From assembly GCA_030745285.1 (NCBI GenBank), contig JASLOV010000053.1, forward strand, positions 1 to 17,423: a DNA stretch of 17,423 bases. The letters run 5' to 3'. Shown here piece by piece: positions 13,086-17,423 of this stretch; within the stretch, counting starts at the first letter, position 1; each line of letters opens with the position of its first letter. A program made the position numbers and the translations under genes. This DNA is from Dehalococcoidia bacterium (GTDB lineage: Bacteria > Chloroflexota > Dehalococcoidia > UBA2979). The notes beneath the pieces are model-generated. The model made no database searches, was not told the origin of the DNA, and worked only from the letters and a program-made list of their open reading frames with translations.

Positions 13086-14299
13086 TAGACGGTCTCGCCG
13101 AACTCCTGTTTCGCGGCGGCGAGCAGATCCGCGTCTCCGTAAAGGTCCAGCGCGGTGTGGCAGAGCGCCTTCGCCGCGGTGAGGGTGCGCTCGTGCGCCT
13201 CCTCGGAGGCCGCCGCCTCGGTGAAGCCGGGGTGGTGGTTCGCGAACTGTGCCGGGATGCCGAACATCGGGTGAATCGACGGCACGAGGTAACTGACGTT
13301 GCCCATGTCGGTGCTGGCATAGGCGTTCGTCGGGGCGGTGGCGAAGGTGCTGCCCAGCGTGGCGGCGTTGGCGACGAAGGCGTCGGCCATCCGGCCGTTC
13401 GTCCGCAAGTCGTCGTAGCCGCTCGCGCCCCAGCGGTACTCCAGGCGGCACCCGGTCGACTGTGCGGCGCCTTCGAAGCAGGCGAGCACGCGCACCCGTA
13501 GCTCGTCGACGGCGGCGCGGTCACGGCCGCGGATGCCGAAGCGCGCCTGGGTGTGCTCGGGTACGACGTTGGTAGCGGTCCCGCCCTCGGTGATGATGCC
13601 ATGGATGCGCTGGTCCGGCCGGATGTGCTGCCGCAGCATCGCAACCGCGCTGTAGCCCGCGACCAGGGCATCGAGGGCATTGAGGCCGTCCCATGGAGAG
13701 GCGGCGGCGTGGGCGGGGCGGCCGTAGAAGTCGACGGCCAGGCCCTGCGTCGCCGTCATCAGCGGGCGGACAAGGCCATCGACCGGTCCGGCGAGGCCGC
13801 TTGCCTCGCCGCCACCAGCGCGGGCAAGCGGGGCGGGGTGCAGCATCAAGGCCGCGTCGACGCCCTCGAAGGCGCCTGCGTCGGCGAGAGCGATCTTGCC
13901 GCCGCCGCCCTCTTCGGCGGGCGTGCCGAGCACGACGACGGTGCCATTGCCCTCGCCGAGCACGGCCTGCAGGCCGAGGCCGGTGGCAATGCCGGAGATT
14001 GCGATCAGGTTGTGACCGCAGGCGTGGCCGATTCCCGGTAGGGCGTCGTACTCGCAGAGCACGGCCATCACCGGCCCGCCGTTGCCGGCGACGGCCTTGA
14101 AGGCGGTCTCGACACCGTATGCGCTGCGCTCCACGGCGAAGCCGTGGGCGTCGAGCAGGTCGGTCAGCACCTCGTGCGCGTGCCGCTCCTCGAAGCCCAG
14201 TTCGGGGTTGGCGTGAATGCTGAGGCTCACCTGTCGCAATTCGGAGGAGGCGGCCTCGATCGCCGCGCTCGCGTCGGCCCTCGCTGCGTCGTCGGCCAT
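13085..14299 (-). CDS. M20-family amidohydrolase (peptidase M20D-like)
   Basis: The 404 residues match M20D amidohydrolases such as p-aminobenzoyl-glutamate or N-acyl-amino-acid hydrolases. Seen are IHANPELGFEERHAHEVL (28-45), VLCEYDALPGIGHACGHNLI (80-99) with the metal-site C94 and H96, GTPAEEGGGGK (125-135) with catalytic and metal Glu129-130, LMLHP with H154, FYGRPAHAAASPWDG (191-205), and STDMGNVSYLVPSIHP with H343. Such enzymes cleave amide bonds of N-acyl or aminobenzoyl amino acids with a dinuclear metal centre. The segment LARAGGGEASGLAGPVDGLV (158-177) looks like an insert ahead of the dimerisation domain. The ATG at 14299 has an AAGGGA site and lies 13 bases after the MFS stop, so it is the last gene of that operon. 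No signal peptide is seen, so it is probably cytoplasmic. Confidence 0.9.
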   Translation of the reverse strand: MADDAARADASAAIEAASSELRQVSLSIHANPELGFEERHAHEVLTDLLDAHGFAVERSAYGVETAFKAVAGNGGPVMAVLCEYDALPGIGHACGHNLIAISGIATGLGLQAVLGEGNGTVVVLGTPAEEGGGGKIALADAGAFEGVDAALMLHPAPLARAGGGEASGLAGPVDGLVRPLMTATQGLAVDFYGRPAHAAASPWDGLNALDALVAGYSAVAMLRQHIRPDQRIHGIITEGGTATNVVPEHTQARFGIRGRDRAAVDELRVRVLACFEGAAQSTGCRLEYRWGASGYDDLRTNGRMADAFVANAATLGSTFATAPTNAYASTDMGNVSYLVPSIHPMFGIPAQFANHHPGFTEAAASEEAHERTLTAAKALCHTALDLYGDADLLAAAKQEFGETV

Positions 14300-14313
14300 C
14301 GTGGTTCCCTTCG

Positions 14314-16341
14314 CTACGCCCGTGGGGATGGTCGCATGTAGTCGCGGTCGGTGCGGGGCTTGCGAGCGGTTGCCGCCGCCGGCTCGGGCTGCGCCGCCGG
14401 CGCGGGGGTCTCCGCCTGCTCGACAGGGGGCGCGGGTTCCGTTTCCGCCGCCGGCGTGACGGGTGCCTGCGGGTCGTCCAGCGGCTCCGGCTCGGCCTCG
14501 ACCCTCGCCGCCGGTGGTTCTGGTGGTTCCGGTGGTTCGACAGGCGGTTCGGCGGCCGGTTCGACGGGCTCGGTGAGGAGTTGCTTCCCAACTTCGCCGT
14601 CGACGGAGGCGGAGGCCGGGACCGCTGCCGGTGCAGGGGTGGGTGGGGGCGGCGCCTCGGCAGGAGTTTCGAGCGCCGGCGTTTCGGGGGCGTCCGGGGC
14701 CGGGGCGGTCGCCGGCTCAGAGGCCGTGGCGCCCTGCTGCATCTGCCTCAGCTGTTCCGCCGGCGAGATTGCCCGCAACGGCAGCTCGGGCATGAGGAAC
14801 GTGATCAGCACGCTGATGCCGACGATGATCGTGCCAAGCAGGAAGACCTCGGCGATGGCGTCGGCGAGCGGTGTCTGGATCGCCACGAGGATGACGTCGA
14901 AGGGCGTGGAAGCGGTGGCCGGGGCGGCCTCGTAGGCGGCGCGGACCTGGGCGACACCCTGCTCGTTGAGGAAAGCGTCCGCCTTGCCGGAGACGATCGG
15001 CGCGGTCACCGCGACCTCCGCCACGCCGTCGCGGAAGCGGTTGAGCATGATGCCGGTGAAGACCGCCACGCCCAGCGTCCCGCCGACGGAGCGGAAGAAC
15101 TGCACGCTGGAGGTGGCGACACCGAGCAGCTGGATCGGCAGCGCGTTCTGCACGGCCACGGAGAACACCGGGAACGTCGCACCCATCCCCAGCCCGACGA
15201 TCACCATGTTGCGCACGATTGTGAACTCGCTGGTCGAGCGGTCGATCAGGCTGAAGGCGGCGAGCCCGGCGGTGACGACGGACATGCCGACGATCGCCTG
15301 GAGGCGGTAGCGGCCGGTCCTCGATACCAGCAGACCGCCGAGCGCCGAGCTGACGACGATGCCGATCGACATCGGCGCCGTGAGGCTGCCGGAGCTCGTC
15401 GCGGCGATGCTCCTCACGCCCTGCAGGAACAGTGGGACCATCGTCAGCGCGCCGAACATGCCGGCGCCCGAGAACAGCGTCGCGAGCGCGGAGACCGTGA
15501 ACGTGCGGTTGAGGAAGAGCCGCGGTGGCAGCATCGGGTCTGAGGCGTTCGCCTCGGCCACGATGAACAGCACGAGCATCAGCCCGGAGATGCCGAGCAG
15601 CCAGCCCATCTCTGACGACTGCCAGCCGATGCGGTCGCCGCCCCAGACCAGCGCGAGCAGCAGCGGCACCATCGTGTTGACGAGCAGCACCGCGCCGATC
15701 ACGTCGATCTTCGGCTTCGGGCCGCCGATGCGGATGAACGGCACCGCCACGAGGATCACGAAGAAGGCGATGGCGATGATCGGCAGGTTGATGTAGAAGA
15801 CCCAGCGCCACGAGATGGCGTCGGTCAATGCGCCGCCGACGACCGGGCCGATCACGGAAGCGAGGCCGAAGGTGCCGGCGATCAGCCCGGTGACGCGGCC
15901 GCGTTCGAGCGGCGAGTAAAGGTCAGCCACGACGGCAAACGTCGTCGCCATGATCACTCCACCGCCCAGTCCCTGCACGCCGCGTGCGACGACGAGCTGC
16001 GGCATCGATTGCGCGGCGCCGGCGGCGAGCGAGCTGCCGAAGAAGAGCACCAGCCCGATCAAGAAGAGGGGCTTGCGACCGAACTGGTCGCCGAGCTTGC
16101 CGGCGATCGGCACCGCCGTGGTCGAGGTCAGCATGTACGAGGTGAAGACCCAGGGCAGCAGGTGGAGGCCGCCGAGGTCCGCCACGATCCGCGGGATCGC
16201 CGTTCCCACCACCGTCTGGTCCAGCGCCGCGACGAAGAGCGCGATCATGGCGCCGAACACGACCGCCCGGCGCGACCGCGCGCTGACGGCGAGTGGCGGC
16301 GCGTCCGCCGCCGGTGGAGCGTCCGGCGTGGCGGCCGTCAC
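14314..16341 (-). CDS. DHA2-family MFS multidrug exporter with long C-terminal tail
   Basis: The 675 residues begin as a 14-TM EmrB/QacA-type proton-coupled exporter. Motifs are ALDQTVVGTAIPRIVADLGG in TM1, the motif A GKLGDQFGRKPLF, FGLASVIGPVVGGALTD (motif C, antiporter signature), SWRWVFYINLPI and many hydrophobic segments up to VGISVLITFLMPELPLRA. From about residue 525 the last 150 residues are a cytoplasmic, disordered Pro/Ala/Glu tail with EPPEPPEPP repeats and a basic end (ARKPRTDRDYMRPSPRA). Most relatives stop near 500-550, so the tail is unusual. The start is GTG at 16341, overlapping the stop of the upstream oxidoreductase by four bases (GTGA). It probably exports a small hydrophobic compound handled by the neighbouring reductase or hydrolase; the drug range cannot be read. 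Confidence 0.93.
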   Translation of the reverse strand: MTAATPDAPPAADAPPLAVSARSRRAVVFGAMIALFVAALDQTVVGTAIPRIVADLGGLHLLPWVFTSYMLTSTTAVPIAGKLGDQFGRKPLFLIGLVLFFGSSLAAGAAQSMPQLVVARGVQGLGGGVIMATTFAVVADLYSPLERGRVTGLIAGTFGLASVIGPVVGGALTDAISWRWVFYINLPIIAIAFFVILVAVPFIRIGGPKPKIDVIGAVLLVNTMVPLLLALVWGGDRIGWQSSEMGWLLGISGLMLVLFIVAEANASDPMLPPRLFLNRTFTVSALATLFSGAGMFGALTMVPLFLQGVRSIAATSSGSLTAPMSIGIVVSSALGGLLVSRTGRYRLQAIVGMSVVTAGLAAFSLIDRSTSEFTIVRNMVIVGLGMGATFPVFSVAVQNALPIQLLGVATSSVQFFRSVGGTLGVAVFTGIMLNRFRDGVAEVAVTAPIVSGKADAFLNEQGVAQVRAAYEAAPATASTPFDVILVAIQTPLADAIAEVFLLGTIIVGISVLITFLMPELPLRAISPAEQLRQMQQGATASEPATAPAPDAPETPALETPAEAPPPPTPAPAAVPASASVDGEVGKQLLTEPVEPAAEPPVEPPEPPEPPAARVEAEPEPLDDPQAPVTPAAETEPAPPVEQAETPAPAAQPEPAAATARKPRTDRDYMRPSPRA
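14513..14539. repeat. Three tandem 9-bp units coding the EPP repeat of the MFS tail
   Basis: GGTGGTTCT, GGTGGTTCC and GGTGGTTCG stand head to tail, differing only in the last base. On the reverse strand they read as Glu-Pro-Pro triplets in the disordered tail of the MFS gene. The 9-bp period keeps the frame, so copy number could vary without breaking the gene. Confidence 0.85.
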
Positions 16342-17359
16342 TCCTCGGGCGCCAGCCGGACGAGCATCTTGCCCGTGTTCGTGCCGTTGAAGAGTCCGAG
16401 GAAGGCGGCCGGAGCTTGTTCGATGCCCTCGAGCACGGTCTCGCGCGAGCGCACCACACCTTCAGCCAGCCAGCGTTCCATGTCGGTGCGGAAGTCTGCT
16501 CGACGTTCGCCGTGGTCGGAGACGATGAATCCGCGCATCGTCAGCCGCTTGCGCACGAGGAAGGCGAGGTTGTTCGGGCCGGGCCGAGGGTGGGCCGGAT
16601 CGACGCTGTTGTAGCCGGAGATCGAGCCGCAGGCGGCGATGCGGCCGAAGTCGTTCATGTGGGTGATCGCCGCTTCGAGGTGGTCGTAGCCAACGTTGTC
16701 GAAGTAGATATCGATGCCGTCCGGGGCGGCCTCGGCCAGTGCTTCCGCCGAGGGCACGGTCTTGTAGTTGAAGGCGGCGTCGAAGCCGAGGTCGCCAGCC
16801 AGCCACTCGACCTTCTCGTCGGAGCCGGCGCTGCCAATCACGCGGCAATCCTCGATCTTCGCGATCTGGCCGGCGATGCTGCCGACCGCGCCGGCCGCGC
16901 CGGAGACGAATACCGTCTCGCCCGCCCTCGGCCGGCCGATGTCGAGCAGGCCGACGTAGGCAGTGAAGCCGGTGCCGCCGAGCACGCCGAGGTGGTGGGT
17001 CAGCGGTGTCGCCCCCGGCGCGAGCTTCGCCAGCGTCGATGCCGGCGCGACGAAGTGCTCGCGCCAGCCGAGCCCGCTCTGCACGAGGTCGCCGGGGGCG
17101 AGTGAGCCCTCGCGCGACTCGACGACGCGGCCGATCGCACCGCCGGTAAGCGTCTCACCCAGCTCGAACGGGGGACGTAGGTGCGGATGCCGTTCATACG
17201 CCCGCGCATTGCCGGATCGACCGACATGTAGAGGTTCTGGACCAGCGCCTCGCCCTCGGCCGGCTCCGGCATCGCCGTCTCGACCAGTTCGAAGGTGGCG
17301 TCGTCGGGCACGCCCTCGGGGCGCTTCACGAGGTGAATCTCACGCGTGGTCTCGGCCAT
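16338..17359 (-). pseudogene. NADP-dependent oxidoreductase (MDR superfamily), frameshifted
   Basis: Two frames together make one medium-chain reductase of the prostaglandin/leukotriene-reductase type (YncB/PTGR-like, zinc-free). The first frame, from ATG 17359 with a strong GGGGAG site, gives MAETTREIHLVKRPEGVPDD and NLYMSVDPAMRGRMNGIRTYVP. The second continues as FELGETLTGGAIGRVVE, LVQSGLGWREHFVAPA, then VSGAAGAVGSIAGQIAK (NADP-binding) and IDIYFDNVGYDHLEAAITHM. The break is at a run of five G (17170-17174, five C on the coding strand). A sixth C would restore YVPPFELGE and a 340-residue protein of normal length. Either the base was lost in sequencing or assembly, or the gene is freshly broken; all downstream residues look intact, favouring error or very recent loss. 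It heads the operon with the MFS exporter and M20 hydrolase. Confidence 0.88.
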
Positions 17360-17392
17360 GTCAGGCTCCCCTCGCTGCGATCCGGCGCGGCC

Positions 17393-17423
17393 CTACGAGT
17401 GTAGGGAGTGTAGTTCTACGAGT
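17393..17423 (-). promoter_or_regulatory. Repeat-rich upstream region, candidate promoter/operator of the reductase-MFS-M20 operon
   Basis: CTACGAGT occurs at 17393-17400 and again at 17416-17423, while AGTGTAG occurs at 17398-17404 and 17407-17413. CTAC/GTAG pairs also form short inverted repeats here. On the reverse strand, toward the reductase ATG at 17359, TACACT appears twice as a possible -10 box (17403-17398 and 17412-17407). The region is cut by the window edge, so any -35 box cannot be seen. Confidence 0.35.

Noticed and set aside
13521..14591. Reverse frame of 356 codons across the M20 and MFS boundary
   Set aside because: Arg/Pro-rich shadow of two real genes in another frame.

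Overview
This window is high-GC, gene-dense bacterial chromosome with no RNA genes, mobile elements or CRISPR. The mix is F420-type LLM oxidoreductase, several CaiB/BaiF CoA-transferases, an acyl-CoA carboxylase beta-like subunit, EtfBA, PIG-L deacetylase and a 14-TM MFS exporter. That mix, the GC richness and the frequent GTG/TTG starts suggest a Chloroflexota lineage (Dehalococcoidia-like), with an actinobacterium as the alternative. This placement is inference, not something the sequence proves.

Layout. (1) 1-723 (-) is the N-terminal part of an LLM-class F420-type oxidoreductase, cut by the window edge. It is divergent from a YkgJ-type cysteine-cluster protein (830-1270 +), and a near-perfect 18-bp palindrome lies between them. 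(2) 1307-5378 (-) is a tightly overlapping operon: CoA-transferase, CoA-transferase, carboxyltransferase. (3) 5533-8039 (+) is a divergent operon of two more CoA-transferases, giving four family III CoA-transferases in a row. (4) 8036-12046 (-) is an operon of a nitronate monooxygenase-like flavoprotein, a 94-residue protein of unknown function, EtfB, EtfA and a PHP-domain phosphoesterase. Its last stop codon overlaps the stop of the convergent CoA-transferase in one CTAG. (5) 12164-13033 (+) is a PIG-L/LmbE-type deacetylase. (6) 13085-17359 (-) is an operon of an NADPH-dependent medium-chain oxidoreductase that carries a one-base frameshift, a DHA2-type MFS exporter with a long Pro/Ala/Glu tail, and an M20 amidohydrolase.

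How they may work together. The four CoA-transferases and the carboxyltransferase point to activation of carboxylic acids as CoA thioesters, followed by carboxylation or decarboxylation. EtfAB, with the NMO-like protein, would carry electrons from flavin-dependent oxidation. The last operon looks like export, reduction and hydrolysis of small molecules. No specific substrate can be read from the sequence. The best leads for something undescribed are the NMO / 94-aa protein / EtfBA / PHP operon and the paired CoA-transferases, one of which has Glu where the catalytic Asp is expected.

No stretch over 300 bases lacks a gene. The largest gap is the 154-bp divergent spacer at 5379-5532.
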